A stretch of 64,000 nt of DNA, from the NCBI RefSeq assembly GCF_025231485.1, contig NZ_CP104003.1, forward strand, positions 1,736,001 to 1,800,000, in the 5' to 3' direction. Source of the DNA: Salinirubellus salinus (lineage in GTDB: Archaea; Halobacteriota; Halobacteria; Halobacteriales; Haloarculaceae). Below, piece after piece: positions 1 to 9,310 of this stretch. Numbering within the stretch: the stretch's first letter is position 1; each line of letters opens with the position of its first letter. Position numbers and translations under genes: made by a program. Below the pieces are notes generated by a model. That model was not told the DNA's origin and ran no database searches. It worked only from the letters and a program-made list of their open reading frames with translations.

Positions 1-2
1 AG

Positions 3-1841
3 ACGGGTGCGGCCGTCCGGGCCACGCAAGCCGACGAGGCCCACGACGACGCCGAGCGCGCCCGGTTCTGGAAGCTCCGGAAGTCGGGGCTCCCCATCCT
101 CCTCTCGCGGACGAGCGACGCGAAACACATCTCGTTCATCGAGGACACCGCCGTCCCGCCCGAGGCGCTGCCGGGGTTCGTCACGGAGTTCCGCGAGGTG
201 CTGGAGGCCAACGGCACCTCCGCCTCGTTCTACGCCCACGCGGGGCCCGGCTGTCTCCACGTCCGCCCGCTCGTGGACACGAAGACCGTGGAAGGCATCG
301 CGCAGATGGAGGCCATCGCCGACGGCGTGACCGACCTCGTCGTCGAGTACGGCGGGAGCGTCTCGGGCGAGCACGGCGACGGCCGCGCCCGGAGCCAGTG
401 GAACCGGAAACTGTACGGCGACCACGTCTTCGAGCTGTTCGTCGACCTGAAGCGGGCGTTCGACCCCGACGGTATCCTGAACCCCGGACAGGTCTGCGGC
501 GACGTCTCGATGACCGAGCACCTCCGGTTCGACGACGAGTACGACCTCGACCTCGGGTTCGAGCCGGCGCTGCACTGGGAGAACGAGAACGGGATGGCCG
601 GGATGGTCGAACTCTGTCACGGCTGCGGGGGCTGTACCGGCCCGCAGCACACGACCGGTGGCGTGATGTGTCCGACCTACCGCGCGACGGAGGAGGAGAT
701 CCAGTCGACCCGTGGCCGGGCGAACATGCTCCGGCAGGCGATGAGCGGGACGCTCGACGCCGAGAGCACCGACCCCGAGTTCCTCCGGGAGGTGCTCGAC
801 CTCTGTGTTGGATGCAAGGGGTGTGCCCACGACTGCCCGAGTCAGGTCGACCTCGCCAAGATGAAGGTGGAGGTCGAACACGCCCACCACCAGGAGTCCG
901 GGTCGACCCGCCGCGAGCGGCTGTTCGCGAACGTCCACACCCTCTCGAAGGTCGGGTCGGCGCTCGCGCCGCTCTCGAACGTCGTCCAGTCGCTCCCGGG
1001 GAGTGGGTGGCTGGCTGAGCGGACGCTCGGCATCGCCCGCGAGCGGTCGCTCCCTCACTTCGAGCGCGAGACGTTCCGCGACTGGTTCGCCGCACGCGAG
1101 GGCGGCCTGCCCGAGCGCGAGGCGACCCGACGGGCGGTGCTCGTCCCCGACACCTACAACGACTACTCGAACCCCGCGGTGTTGCGGGCGGCCGTCCAGG
1201 TGCTGGAGGCGGCCGGCGTCCACGTCGACGTCCCGGACACCGGCCCCACCGGCCGGGCCGCCCACTCACAGGGGTTCCTCGACGTGGCGAAGGAGCGGGC
1301 GACCGCGACGGTGGGCGAACTCGCCCCCCGCGTGGAGGACGGCTGGGACGTGGTCGTCGTCGAACCGTCCGACGCCGTGATGCTCCAGTCGGACTACAGG
1401 GACCTCCTCTCGGGGACGGCCGTCGACCTGCTCTCGGAGTACACCTACGGCGTCTGTGAGTACCTCGACCACCACGACCTGACGGCCGGCGTCGACTGGC
1501 GCTCCGACACGTCCGCCGGGTCGCTCACCTACCACGGCCACTGCCACCAGAAGGCCACGCGGAAGGACCACCACGCCGTCGCCGTCCTCCGCGGGGCCGG
1601 CTTCGAGGTGGACCCGCTCGACTCCTCCTGTTGCGGGATGGCGGGGTCGTTCGGCTACGAGGCCGAGCACTACTCGATGTCGAAGGCGGTCGCCGAACAG
1701 TTGTTCGAACTGGTGGACGCGAGTCCGGGCGACCGCGTCGTCGCACCGGGGGCGTCCTGCCGGACGCAGCTGGGTGACCGCGAGGGGAGCGAGTCGCCGC
1801 CGCACCCGGTGCAGGTGCTGGCCGAGGCGCTCGCCGACTAG
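3..1841 (+). CDS. FAD / 4Fe-4S hydroxy-acid (D-lactate or glycolate type) dehydrogenase, C-terminal part
   Basis: About 612 residues of a large flavin plus iron-sulfur oxidoreductase; the start lies left of the window and base 3 is the first in-frame codon. The tail of an FAD-linked oxidase domain carries HGDGR at 372-386. A ferredoxin-like part follows with CHGCGGC (615-635) and CVGCKGCAHDC (804-836), then a GlpC/GlcF-like CCG domain with SSCCGMAG (1623-1646). The first CCG half has no cysteines and reads VPDTGPTGRAA near 1230-1262. Fusions of this family oxidise D-lactate or glycolate at the membrane and pass electrons to quinone. Which substrate applies cannot be read from the sequence. 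A second, FMN-type hydroxy-acid oxidase lies at 19743. Confidence 0.85.
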   Translation, partial: TGAAVRATQADEAHDDAERARFWKLRKSGLPILLSRTSDAKHISFIEDTAVPPEALPGFVTEFREVLEANGTSASFYAHAGPGCLHVRPLVDTKTVEGIAQMEAIADGVTDLVVEYGGSVSGEHGDGRARSQWNRKLYGDHVFELFVDLKRAFDPDGILNPGQVCGDVSMTEHLRFDDEYDLDLGFEPALHWENENGMAGMVELCHGCGGCTGPQHTTGGVMCPTYRATEEEIQSTRGRANMLRQAMSGTLDAESTDPEFLREVLDLCVGCKGCAHDCPSQVDLAKMKVEVEHAHHQESGSTRRERLFANVHTLSKVGSALAPLSNVVQSLPGSGWLAERTLGIARERSLPHFERETFRDWFAAREGGLPEREATRRAVLVPDTYNDYSNPAVLRAAVQVLEAAGVHVDVPDTGPTGRAAHSQGFLDVAKERATATVGELAPRVEDGWDVVVVEPSDAVMLQSDYRDLLSGTAVDLLSEYTYGVCEYLDHHDLTAGVDWRSDTSAGSLTYHGHCHQKATRKDHHAVAVLRGAGFEVDPLDSSCCGMAGSFGYEAEHYSMSKAVAEQLFELVDASPGDRVVAPGASCRTQLGDREGSESPPHPVQVLAEALAD

Positions 1842-1923
1842 CCGCTCGTGACGGGTTTCGAGGGGGCTCGCGGCCCACAGCCGACGGCGAGCGAGCGACT
1901 CGCCATCGGTGCGTGCCACAGGG

Positions 1924-1933
1924 ATTTTATAAC
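1924..1933 (+). promoter_or_regulatory. TATA box of the membrane winged-helix gene
   Basis: The A/T run ATTTTATAAC stands out from GC-rich surroundings and ends 23 bases before the ATG at 1956. That spacing puts transcription start at or next to the start codon, as in leaderless haloarchaeal mRNAs. Confidence 0.6.
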
Positions 1934-1955
1934 GCGCCGGGAGAGGTAGCAACAG

Positions 1956-3242
1956 ATGCGACCGGACCGTCCCACGCGTGCAATGGCCCTCTCCCTCGCC
2001 CTCGCGAGCCTCCTCGTCGTCGGCGTGGGTGCGCCGCTGCTCACGCTCGGTGCGCCCACCGTCGCCGCGGGGGCACCGGCCGCGGGGACACAACCCGCGA
2101 CGGCCGACCGCCCCGGCCCCGAGAGCGTCGCCGAGGCCCAGCAGGAGTTCGACCGGACCGCGTTCCTCGTCACGGTCTACGGGAACGGCACCGCGCGGTG
2201 GACGTTCCGCTTCGAGCGGACGCTCTCGAACGAGACCGAGCGACAGGACTTCGAGACGTTCGCCGACCGGTTCGACAGCGAGGAGACGGCACTCTACACG
2301 GACTTCGTCAACCGCTCGGAGCGACTCGTCAGCGCGGGGACGAACGCCACCGACCGGGAGATGGCCGCCGAGGCGTTCCAGCGCGACGCACGGGTGAGCG
2401 AACTCGGCAACGAGGGTATCGTCGAGATGTCGTTCCGCTGGGTCGGGTTCGCCACCGTCGAGGGCGACCGGGTCGTCGTCGGCGACGTGTTCGAGGGCGG
2501 TCTCTACATCCGGGCCGACCAGCGACTCGTGTTCACCCGCGGGCCGGGCGTCGTGTTCGAGGAGGCCTCCCCCTCGCCGGAGTCGATCGCCGGCGAGTCG
2601 CTGGCCGAGAGCGATTCGGTGACCTGGCGGGGCGAGCGGACGTTCGCCGACGAGCGCCCGCGGGTGGTGCTCGCGCAACCCTCGGCGTCGACGGGGACCG
2701 CCACGGCGACCACCTCGCCCGGCACGGGCGGTGGCCCGGCGGACACGGCGACCACGCCCGGCGCCGGTGGTGGCGGCGGTGGCCTCGGGATGCTCCCGCT
2801 GGTCGGCCTGCTGGCTGTCCTGTTGCTGGGCGTCGGGGGGGCCGTCGCCTACCGCTCGGGCGCGCTCGGCGGCGGCGACGCCGGCGCGGCCAGCGCGACG
2901 ATTACGGGGGACGACGGCGACGGCGACGGCGGGGCCGCGGCGGCCGCAGCCGGTGCCGCCGGCGAGGCCGACCCCGAGCCCGAACCGGCGGTCACCGACG
3001 CGGAACTCCTCTCGGACGAGGAGCGCGTGATGCGCTTGCTGGACGAGAACGGCGGCCGCATGAAGCAGGTGAACATCGTCGACGAGACCGACTGGTCGAA
3101 GTCGAAGGTGTCGATGCTCCTCTCGGAGATGGAGGAGGCCGGCGAGATCTCGAAGCTCCGGGTGGGCCGCGAGAACATCATCTCGAAGAAGGGGATGGAA
3201 CCCGACGCGGCGCGCTCGCCGTTCGAGGACGAGGACGCCTGA
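1956..3242 (+). CDS. Secreted-domain, membrane-anchored winged-helix regulator
   Basis: 428 residues. An N-terminal signal segment (about 1-37) is followed by an exported Glu-rich domain (about 50-250), a Thr/Ser/Gly linker, one membrane segment (about 274-296, LLAVLLLGVGG) and a cytoplasmic C-terminal winged-helix domain (about 346-415, with KQVNIVDETDWSKSKVSMLL as the recognition half). This domain order is a known haloarchaeal type (DUF7345/DUF7343-like), thought to couple an outside signal to DNA binding; the ligand and targets are unknown. A TATA box ends 23 bases upstream, so the mRNA is probably leaderless. It stands alone, with no operon partner. Confidence 0.8.
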   Translation: MRPDRPTRAMALSLALASLLVVGVGAPLLTLGAPTVAAGAPAAGTQPATADRPGPESVAEAQQEFDRTAFLVTVYGNGTARWTFRFERTLSNETERQDFETFADRFDSEETALYTDFVNRSERLVSAGTNATDREMAAEAFQRDARVSELGNEGIVEMSFRWVGFATVEGDRVVVGDVFEGGLYIRADQRLVFTRGPGVVFEEASPSPESIAGESLAESDSVTWRGERTFADERPRVVLAQPSASTGTATATTSPGTGGGPADTATTPGAGGGGGGLGMLPLVGLLAVLLLGVGGAVAYRSGALGGGDAGAASATITGDDGDGDGGAAAAAAGAAGEADPEPEPAVTDAELLSDEERVMRLLDENGGRMKQVNIVDETDWSKSKVSMLLSEMEEAGEISKLRVGRENIISKKGMEPDAARSPFEDEDA

Positions 3243-3335
3243 GTCCCGGCGACTGCCCGGTACCCCACGTTCACGCGGCCGAGACGGTTGCGCAACTCTC
3301 AACTGTTAGCACACCCCACTGCTATCGAGACCTAT

Positions 3336-3671
3336 ATGCCCACCATCGAAGCCGACGCCATCTCGGGCGACACCGTCGAGTCTCTGGAGGCAGTCGAGGG
3401 GTCGGGAGCCGGAATCCGGCCCGTCCTCGACCGCTACGCGGCCTTCGTCGAGGCGGTGACGGGGTTCACCCCGAGCGACGACCTCACCGCCGACGACTGT
3501 TACCGCATCGGGAACCGTATCGAGGCGTTCGTCGAGGAGCGCCATCGGGCGGGCGAGTGGGACGAGACGGTCGTCGAGGGGTACCCGGTGGTCGAGTCGC
3601 GGTCCGAGGTCCTCGCGCTCGCACGGCTCTTCCGCCGGTGTCACGAGGAGCGGGTCGAGGAGCGTCACTGA
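3336..3671 (+). CDS. Conserved haloarchaeal hypothetical protein, 111 aa
   Basis: Soluble acidic protein with no recognised domain. I start it at ATG 3336 (MPTIEADAIS) because the residues before it are not acidic and would overlap the promoter region. The product looks all-helical with a Glu/Arg-rich C-terminus (ARLFRRCHEERVEERH). It lies 93 bases after the winged-helix gene and converges with the CHAD gene. Base composition at third codon positions matches neighbouring real genes. Function unknown. Confidence 0.6.
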   Translation: MPTIEADAISGDTVESLEAVEGSGAGIRPVLDRYAAFVEAVTGFTPSDDLTADDCYRIGNRIEAFVEERHRAGEWDETVVEGYPVVESRSEVLALARLFRRCHEERVEERH

Positions 3672-3698
3672 ACGGTTCGAGCGGGGACCGACGCCGCC

Positions 3699-4607
3699 TC
3701 AGCGCTCGGGGTCGTACTCGTGGGCGGCTCGCCAGTAGGTGCCGACACGGTCGACCAGTCGGTCGGGTTTCTCGGTGAAGACGCGTTCGCCCAGCGCCCG
3801 CCCCTCGCGGTGGTACTCGGCCCGCCGGCCGAGACAGACCCGTTCGAGGGACTCGCGGACCGCCGGGTCGAACAGTTCCTCGTCTGCCAGCAGCATCGTG
3901 AACTCCGCGAGGTCGTTCGCGTCGCCGACGACGTCGGAGAGATCCTTGAGCGCCGAGCGACGGGCCTTCATCGGCCCGACCCACACCTGCCGGAGCAGGC
4001 GACAGTGATAGCGGTGGTACTTGACCCGCTTTCGCCACTCGTGGAACCGCTCGAACTCGGGGTCCTCGTACGCTTCGGCCATCCGGTTGCGCCCCCGCTT
4101 GTACGACTTGCGGAGCCCCCCGGCCACCGCGTCGTAGCCCTCGGTGGCGATGGGGAGGGTGTCGACGCGCTCGCGTCCTTCGAGCAGGTCCCGTCGCACC
4201 GCCGCCAGCCGCGCCTTGACGTCCTGTTCGCGGGCCAGCTCGTCCCGGCGCTCGACGAGCGTCTCGCGCACCTCGGCGAGCGTCCCCTCGTCCAGCGCCC
4301 CGTGTTCGATGGCCGCCGGCTCGACGTGGTCGTCGAACGTCTCGATGGCGGCGTGAGCGTCCCTGATATCGGAGACGCGACGGCCGGCGTCACGGTAGTG
4401 CGCGTTCTCCTCGCTGTAGGTCGAGAGCACCGGTCGCACCAGCCGCATCGCCGCCCGGATCTCCTTGCACCGCTTTCGGACCTCGTGGACGGTCTCGTGC
4501 ACGTCGGCGTCCCCGTCGATCTCCGCGAGACCGGCCTCGACCTTCCCGTCGACGATCCGCTCGATACCCGAGGAGACCGTCTCGTCGGTCTGCAGGGTGT
4601 ACTCCAT
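3699..4607 (-). CDS. CHAD domain protein
   Basis: 302 residues, almost entirely one CHAD domain. The characteristic basic, His-containing helices are visible: VHETVHEVRKRCKEIRAAMR near residues 36-56 and FHEWRKRVKYHRYHCRLLR near 186-204. CHAD domains bind inorganic polyphosphate through these His/Arg/Lys faces, and often partner with CYTH (triphosphate tunnel) domains. I chose the ATG at 4607 (MEYTLQTD) over upstream starts because upstream residues are not acidic and a CTAAAGT-like TATA lies 25-31 bases before it. The divergent neighbour at 4717 looks like a degenerate CYTH protein, and a PPK2 gene lies at 11672. Confidence 0.9.
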   Translation of the reverse strand: MEYTLQTDETVSSGIERIVDGKVEAGLAEIDGDADVHETVHEVRKRCKEIRAAMRLVRPVLSTYSEENAHYRDAGRRVSDIRDAHAAIETFDDHVEPAAIEHGALDEGTLAEVRETLVERRDELAREQDVKARLAAVRRDLLEGRERVDTLPIATEGYDAVAGGLRKSYKRGRNRMAEAYEDPEFERFHEWRKRVKYHRYHCRLLRQVWVGPMKARRSALKDLSDVVGDANDLAEFTMLLADEELFDPAVRESLERVCLGRRAEYHREGRALGERVFTEKPDRLVDRVGTYWRAAHEYDPER

Positions 4608-4716
4608 CCGCGACAAGACTCGGGGCGGACGCACTTTAGTCCACGCCCCACGCGTGCCGAGCCGAGGGGGTGTCTCTCGCACCTAGCTTGATGCCCGTCG
4701 CTCGCGGGCGTCCGGT

Positions 4717-5367
4717 ATGTCACAGCCCACGGAGACGAACGCACTCGAGGTCCGCTGGTTCGGCGACGGGCCCCCGCCGGAGCCGCTCCGGGAGTGGTTC
4801 GGTCGCCTCGGTGACGCCGACGCCGGGTCCCGGACCGATCTGTACCTCGCGCCCACCGACGCCGCGCTCAACCTCAAGCTCCGCGACGAGGGCGACGGGT
4901 TCGTCGAGGTGAAACGGCGACTGGGGGCGCCGGTCTCGCGCACGGTCGGGGGCGAGGTCGACGGGCACGTCGAGCAGTGGTACAAGTGGAGTTTCTCGCT
5001 CGACGAGCGTGCTGCCCTCCGAGCGCGGGACCCGACGGGTCTCTGGGTTCCGGTCCAGAAGTCGCGACTCCTCCACAGGCTCGACGGCGACGACGCATCC
5101 GCGTCGGGGGTGGCCGGTCCGACGGCACACGTCGAACTCACGGCGGTGACCACGCCGACCGCCAACGCCTGGACCGTCGGCGTCGAGGTGGCCGGGCCGG
5201 CGGCCGAGCTCGAACCGGCGTTCGACGCCGCCGTCGCCACGGTGTTCGCCGAGCCGTGCCCGGCCGCCCTCACCGAGGCCCGGTCGGTCGGCTACGCCGC
5301 GTGGCTCGACGCGGAACCCACGCAGGCCGGGGCCGACCCAGCGGTGCTCGTCCCCTCGCGCCGCTGA
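4717..5367 (+). CDS. CYTH-like (triphosphate tunnel) protein, divergent from CHAD gene
   Basis: 216 residues with no unambiguous signature, but the order of elements resembles the CYTH fold: a first strand ALEVRWFG, strands around LNLKLRDEGDGFVEVKRRLG (about 50-70), a basic stretch VPVQKSRLLHRL, an acidic strand pair VELTAVTTPTANAWTVGVEV, then C-terminal helices. The strict N-terminal ExExK of active CYTH enzymes is not present, so catalysis is doubtful. It is transcribed away from the CHAD gene across a 109-base spacer. CYTH and CHAD often occur together in polyphosphate or triphosphate metabolism, which supports the call. The alternative is an unrelated haloarchaeal family. Confidence 0.5.
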   Translation: MSQPTETNALEVRWFGDGPPPEPLREWFGRLGDADAGSRTDLYLAPTDAALNLKLRDEGDGFVEVKRRLGAPVSRTVGGEVDGHVEQWYKWSFSLDERAALRARDPTGLWVPVQKSRLLHRLDGDDASASGVAGPTAHVELTAVTTPTANAWTVGVEVAGPAAELEPAFDAAVATVFAEPCPAALTEARSVGYAAWLDAEPTQAGADPAVLVPSRR

Positions 5368-5406
5368 GGAGGGACGGCGGGCGGTACGGCGACCGCCGGT
5401 GTGGGC

Positions 5407-7926
5407 TCAGTTCCCGTCGCCTCCGCCACCCCGGACCGTCGTCGACGACGAGGCCGACCCGGACTCGCGGCCGGAGCGCCGAGTCGACGACTCGCTCGTC
5501 CGCTCGCCGTCTTCGGTGTCGGTCGCGTTCTGCGCCTCGGTCACGGTGTAGGTGAGCGTGACCGGGTCGTCGAGGCTGTAGGGCACGCCGTCGCGGTCGA
5601 CGGCGTACGCCGGGCCGAGCGTGATGGTGTTGTTGCCGGTTCGAGGCGTCTCGTCGCCGAACCGCCGGGCCTCCACGCGGAGGGTGGCGATGGTGAACGA
5701 GCCGTTGGGCGAGGAGACGATCTCGAGCGACTCGGCGTGTGCACTCGACCGGTCACCGCCCATCCCGCCGCCGCCGCTGGCCGAGCGGTAGTCGAGCGTC
5801 CGCGCGAGGTCGAGGTTCAGCGAGACGGACGGCGGGCCGGTCCGGTTGGCCTCGACGCGGAACGCGCGCAGGCCGGCGTCCGCACCGGCGAGCGTGAGGT
5901 TCGTCGACGCCGAGCCGTCGGCCGGGAGCGTCAGCGTCTCGTTCCTCGGGACGACGCGCACGTCGCGCTCCTCGTGGATCACGACCACCTGGTCGGTGGC
6001 GGGTTCGGTCGCGTCGAACGTCTCGTCGGCAGTCACCGTCACGCGGTAGAGGCCGGCCGGCAGCGCACTCGCGTTCAGGGTGAGGTTCCGGTCGCCGTCG
6101 GCCGGCATCGCCACGGTGCCGTAGGGCCGGCCGTCGAACGTCCCGACGCTCTGCATCCCCCCGAACTGCGGGTCGGCCGCGAGCGCCGCCCGGAGTTCGG
6201 CGGGCGTCGGACTGGAGCCGTTCAGTCGCGTCAGGCCGACGCGTGCGGTGAACGACTCGCCCTCGGCGTCGATGGCCGCCTCGACGACGCCCTCGCCGTC
6301 GAACGTCTCGACGACGCGGTCGTCGAAGCCCGGCCCGTCGCTCGGCCCGGGTCGGGGGCGGTGGTCGGGTCGGTAGTCGAACCGGAGCCGGCGGTCACGC
6401 ACCTCGAACGCGACGGCCGACTCGTTGCCGGTGATGCCGACCGTCGACCCGTTCTCGAGACCGACCCAGAAGTTCGGGGCCGTCCGCACGGCGTAGCGGC
6501 CCGACTCCAGCGTCGCCGTCTCGAACGTGACCGACCCGTTCGCCGTCGTCAGCCGACGGACGAGTCGGGGCTCGTCGAACTCGGTGTACTCCCCGGGGAG
6601 TCGCAGGAGTCCGAACGTCGTCCCGCCGGGCGCGTCGAGTCGGAGGTTCTGGCCGCGGTAGGCGGTCTGGTTCGTCGTCACGCCCGCGTGCGCTTCGAGG
6701 GGGGCCGCCGCCGGCGACGGGACCGTCGTCTCGCTCACCGTACCGCTGACGGTTATCTCGAACGTCTCGGGCGTCGACCCCGTCCGGTTGTAGCGAGTGC
6801 CGTAGAGTCGGACCGTGCCGTCCTCGAGCAGGCGGGGGACGGCGCCGAACCGCTCGCCCTCGACGCTGGCCGTCCCCACGGCACCCGTCGGGGTGACGTG
6901 CGTGAGGCGCGTCCCGCGCTCGCCGAACTCCCCGTTCAGGTCGTGGACCGCGAGCAGGCCCTCGCCGGTGTCGACGGCCGCCCGCGCTCGGACCCGCGGT
7001 TCGGCCGGGTACGTCCGACTCCAGCGGACCGCGCCGTCGGCGTCGACGCGCGCGGCCCACGGGTCGACCTCGCCGAACCCACGGACGCCCGCGTCACCGA
7101 TCAGCAGCGCACCACCGTCGTCGGTCGCCGTCACGCCGGCGACGCGGCGCTCGTGGAAGCCGCCGAGCGTCACGTTCAGCTCGACGCTCCCGTTCGGCGC
7201 CACGCCGAGCACCCAGCCCTGGTCGTAGCCGAACTGGCCGCCGACCAGGTAGCCGCCGTCGTCGGTGGCGGCGAGCGACCGGGGCCGGCCACCCTCGTAG
7301 GTCCGGTTCCACGCCACCGTCCCGTCGGGAGTGACCCGGAGCAGACTCGTCGCCCGGTCACGCGTCCCGGTCGGACGGGCGAGGACCACGCCACCGTCCG
7401 GTGCGGCCACGAGGCCGCCGCGCTCGGCGAACGTGGCGTTGCCGAGCGACTCGGTCCAGACGACGGAGCCGTTCGTGTCGAGGCGGAGGAGTCGCTCCTG
7501 CGGTCGCTCGGTCGGGGGCGTCGACGCCGACCGGACCGGCCCGACGGTCTCGACGACGTAGATGGCCTCGTCCGTCGCGGCGACCGACCGCCCGACCCGG
7601 GATGCGTTGGCCGCCTCGTACGACCGCTGCCAGACGACCGACCCGTTCCGGTCGACCCGGGTGACGGTGAGGTTCGGGGCCTCGGGTGCCGTCCCGCCGA
7701 CGAGGTACGTCCCGCCGTCGGGGGCCGGCGCCACGTCGAGGATGGCACCGGTACCGGGCACCGTCTCGGTGTGGTTGCTCGCGTCCGTGGCGACTGACAG
7801 CGCGGGCGAGGCGTCGCTCGCAGGCGCGTCGGCGTTCACGCTCGCCCCGACCGGGAGTCCGGTCAACGGGGCGAGAACCATCAGTACGACTGCTATCGCT
7901 ACCGCGGGGACCAACCGCTTGTGCAT
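5407..7926 (-). CDS. Large secreted beta-propeller-like surface protein
   Basis: 839 residues. A signal peptide (about 1-28) is followed by a series of propeller-type repeats over about 60-360 with phrases such as APDGGTYLVGG, ATDDGGYLVGG and ATDDGGALLIGD. The middle and end hold Ig-like beta domains (ALPAGLYRVTVTAD), and the C-terminus is a Ser/Arg/Gly-rich tail. Many Asn-X-Ser/Thr sites suggest S-layer type glycosylation. No PGF-CTERM or lipobox anchor is visible, so it may be released or bound non-covalently. A TATA box (7951-7960) lies over the last codons of the upstream gene on the same strand, suggesting its own promoter. Function unknown. Confidence 0.75.
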   Translation of the reverse strand: MHKRLVPAVAIAVVLMVLAPLTGLPVGASVNADAPASDASPALSVATDASNHTETVPGTGAILDVAPAPDGGTYLVGGTAPEAPNLTVTRVDRNGSVVWQRSYEAANASRVGRSVAATDEAIYVVETVGPVRSASTPPTERPQERLLRLDTNGSVVWTESLGNATFAERGGLVAAPDGGVVLARPTGTRDRATSLLRVTPDGTVAWNRTYEGGRPRSLAATDDGGYLVGGQFGYDQGWVLGVAPNGSVELNVTLGGFHERRVAGVTATDDGGALLIGDAGVRGFGEVDPWAARVDADGAVRWSRTYPAEPRVRARAAVDTGEGLLAVHDLNGEFGERGTRLTHVTPTGAVGTASVEGERFGAVPRLLEDGTVRLYGTRYNRTGSTPETFEITVSGTVSETTVPSPAAAPLEAHAGVTTNQTAYRGQNLRLDAPGGTTFGLLRLPGEYTEFDEPRLVRRLTTANGSVTFETATLESGRYAVRTAPNFWVGLENGSTVGITGNESAVAFEVRDRRLRFDYRPDHRPRPGPSDGPGFDDRVVETFDGEGVVEAAIDAEGESFTARVGLTRLNGSSPTPAELRAALAADPQFGGMQSVGTFDGRPYGTVAMPADGDRNLTLNASALPAGLYRVTVTADETFDATEPATDQVVVIHEERDVRVVPRNETLTLPADGSASTNLTLAGADAGLRAFRVEANRTGPPSVSLNLDLARTLDYRSASGGGGMGGDRSSAHAESLEIVSSPNGSFTIATLRVEARRFGDETPRTGNNTITLGPAYAVDRDGVPYSLDDPVTLTYTVTEAQNATDTEDGERTSESSTRRSGRESGSASSSTTVRGGGGDGN

Positions 7927-7950
7927 ACGTCACGAGACTGTAGGATACCG

Positions 7951-7960
7951 AACTTATCAG
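7951..7960 (-). promoter_or_regulatory. TATA box overlapping the end of the upstream gene
   Basis: On the minus strand this reads CTGATAAGTT, 25-34 bases before the ATG at 7926. It overlaps the stop codon of the gene at 7957-9009, so the surface-protein gene can be transcribed separately. Confidence 0.5.
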
Positions 7961-9009
7961 TTGCGGTCGCCCGTCCCGTGTGCACGTCGCCCGAAGGGGG
8001 TCGTCCCGTCGTCGGGCCGGGGGTCGAGGAACCGAGCCGGTGCCACCGCGGCCACGAGGACGACCGCGGGAGCGACGACGAACCCCGCCCACGTCACGAG
8101 CGCCGTGACCCCGACGAGGGCGAGCCCGACGCGCGTGCCGAGCGTCGGGCGGAGGCCGTCACGCAGTCGCCAGGCCACCCACCCGCCGCCGACGAGGGGG
8201 ACGACCACGAACGCCGCCGTGACGAGCGCCCCCGGCGTCAGCCCGGTCTTCGAGAGCGCGAGCCCCATCTGGAGGGCGGCGCTCACGCCCGTCCCGACGA
8301 CGAGGAGCGCCGCGACCCCGACCCACCTGGCGAAGGGGCGCGCGAGCCCGGTGGCTCGACGACGCCACGCCAGCGCCACCCCCCCGAGGAGCGTCACGGC
8401 CCACGGTCCGTAGACGAGGACGGGCGACTGGCCCTCCCAGAGGTGGGTCTGGACGAGGTCGAACGGGACGGTGAGATACTCGACCAGCGAGAACTGCTCG
8501 CGGTAGCCGAGCGCCACCCCCACCTGTCCGGCACGATCCGCCGGCTCGTAGACGGCGAGGAGGTACGTGGTGTCGCGCGTGACCGGCTGGTCGAGGTCGG
8601 CCGTGTGGTAGTTGGCCGACGGCCCGAACGGTTCGTAGCTGGGCGATCCGGGCCGCTCGCCGGGGACGACCGTCGCCCCCATGCCGTCGGGGACGACGAC
8701 GCCATCGGGGACCGCGTCTGCCCCCTCGATGGCGGGACTCATCAGGACGAACCCCGGCGTGAACCCCGACGCCGACGGGGTGAACGTGCCCACCCGGAGT
8801 CGCTCACCGGCCGCCAGCGAGAACCGGTAGTACCGGACCTCGCCGGGCGCGAGGCGGTCGTAGAACGACCACGACTTGGCGGCGTCCGGGACGTCGACGG
8901 CCCGCTCTGGCGTCGTGTTGCCCTCAGGGAACGTCGGGACGTGGGCGAGCGCCGGCGTCGCCAGCAACAGGAGTGCGACGAGCGCGATCGTCACCCGGGT
9001 CGTGTGCAT
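7957..9009 (-). CDS. Membrane protein with exported N-terminal domain
   Basis: 350 residues. A signal peptide ends at about residue 22 (ATPALA). An exported domain (about 23-190) has a beta-rich pattern with RYYRFSLAAGERLRVG, like PPC-type or carbohydrate-binding modules that cap secreted enzymes. Four or more hydrophobic helices follow (VYGPWAVTLLGGVALAW, WVGVAALLVVGTGVSAAL, LVTAAFVVVPLVGGGWVAW, LVGVTALVTWAGFVVAPAV), then a short basic tail. I do not recognise the family. It lies directly upstream of the surface-protein gene on the same strand with a 30-base gap, so the two may be co-transcribed. Confidence 0.7.
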   Translation of the reverse strand: MHTTRVTIALVALLLLATPALAHVPTFPEGNTTPERAVDVPDAAKSWSFYDRLAPGEVRYYRFSLAAGERLRVGTFTPSASGFTPGFVLMSPAIEGADAVPDGVVVPDGMGATVVPGERPGSPSYEPFGPSANYHTADLDQPVTRDTTYLLAVYEPADRAGQVGVALGYREQFSLVEYLTVPFDLVQTHLWEGQSPVLVYGPWAVTLLGGVALAWRRRATGLARPFARWVGVAALLVVGTGVSAALQMGLALSKTGLTPGALVTAAFVVVPLVGGGWVAWRLRDGLRPTLGTRVGLALVGVTALVTWAGFVVAPAVVLVAAVAPARFLDPRPDDGTTPFGRRAHGTGDRN

Positions 9010-9127
9010 CGGCCTCTAGACGTCGGCACGCTGGATAACTGCTCGTCCCACCGCGGACCCACCACTCGGGTGACAGTGTGGTCCGCTCACGTGCCGATTC
9101 GACACACAGCGCCGGGAAAGCGCAACC

Positions 9128-9134
9128 GTTAAAC
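9128..9134 (+). promoter_or_regulatory. TATA-like box of tRNA-Glu
   Basis: GTTAAAC lies 26-32 bases before the first base of the tRNA, the usual distance for an archaeal TATA box. Confidence 0.45.
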
Positions 9135-9159
9135 GTCAATCCCCGCTACGTTCAGATGC

Positions 9160-9237
<78 letters not shown>

Positions 9238-9280
9238 CATTTTACCAAATAGAAGCTGCACAGAGCAGTATGTGACGCCT

Positions 9281-9307
9281 CAGATGGCTGGAATAGATTT
9301 CCATCTG
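9281..9307 (-). terminator. Hairpin downstream of the HNH gene
   Basis: CAGATGG (9281-9287) and CCATCTG (9301-9307) form a perfect 7-base-pair stem with a 13-base A/T-rich loop. It lies right after the HNH stop codon, in an unusually A/T-rich stretch between that gene and the tRNA. It could end HNH transcription; the role is inferred from position only. Confidence 0.35.
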
Positions 9308-9310
9308 TAC

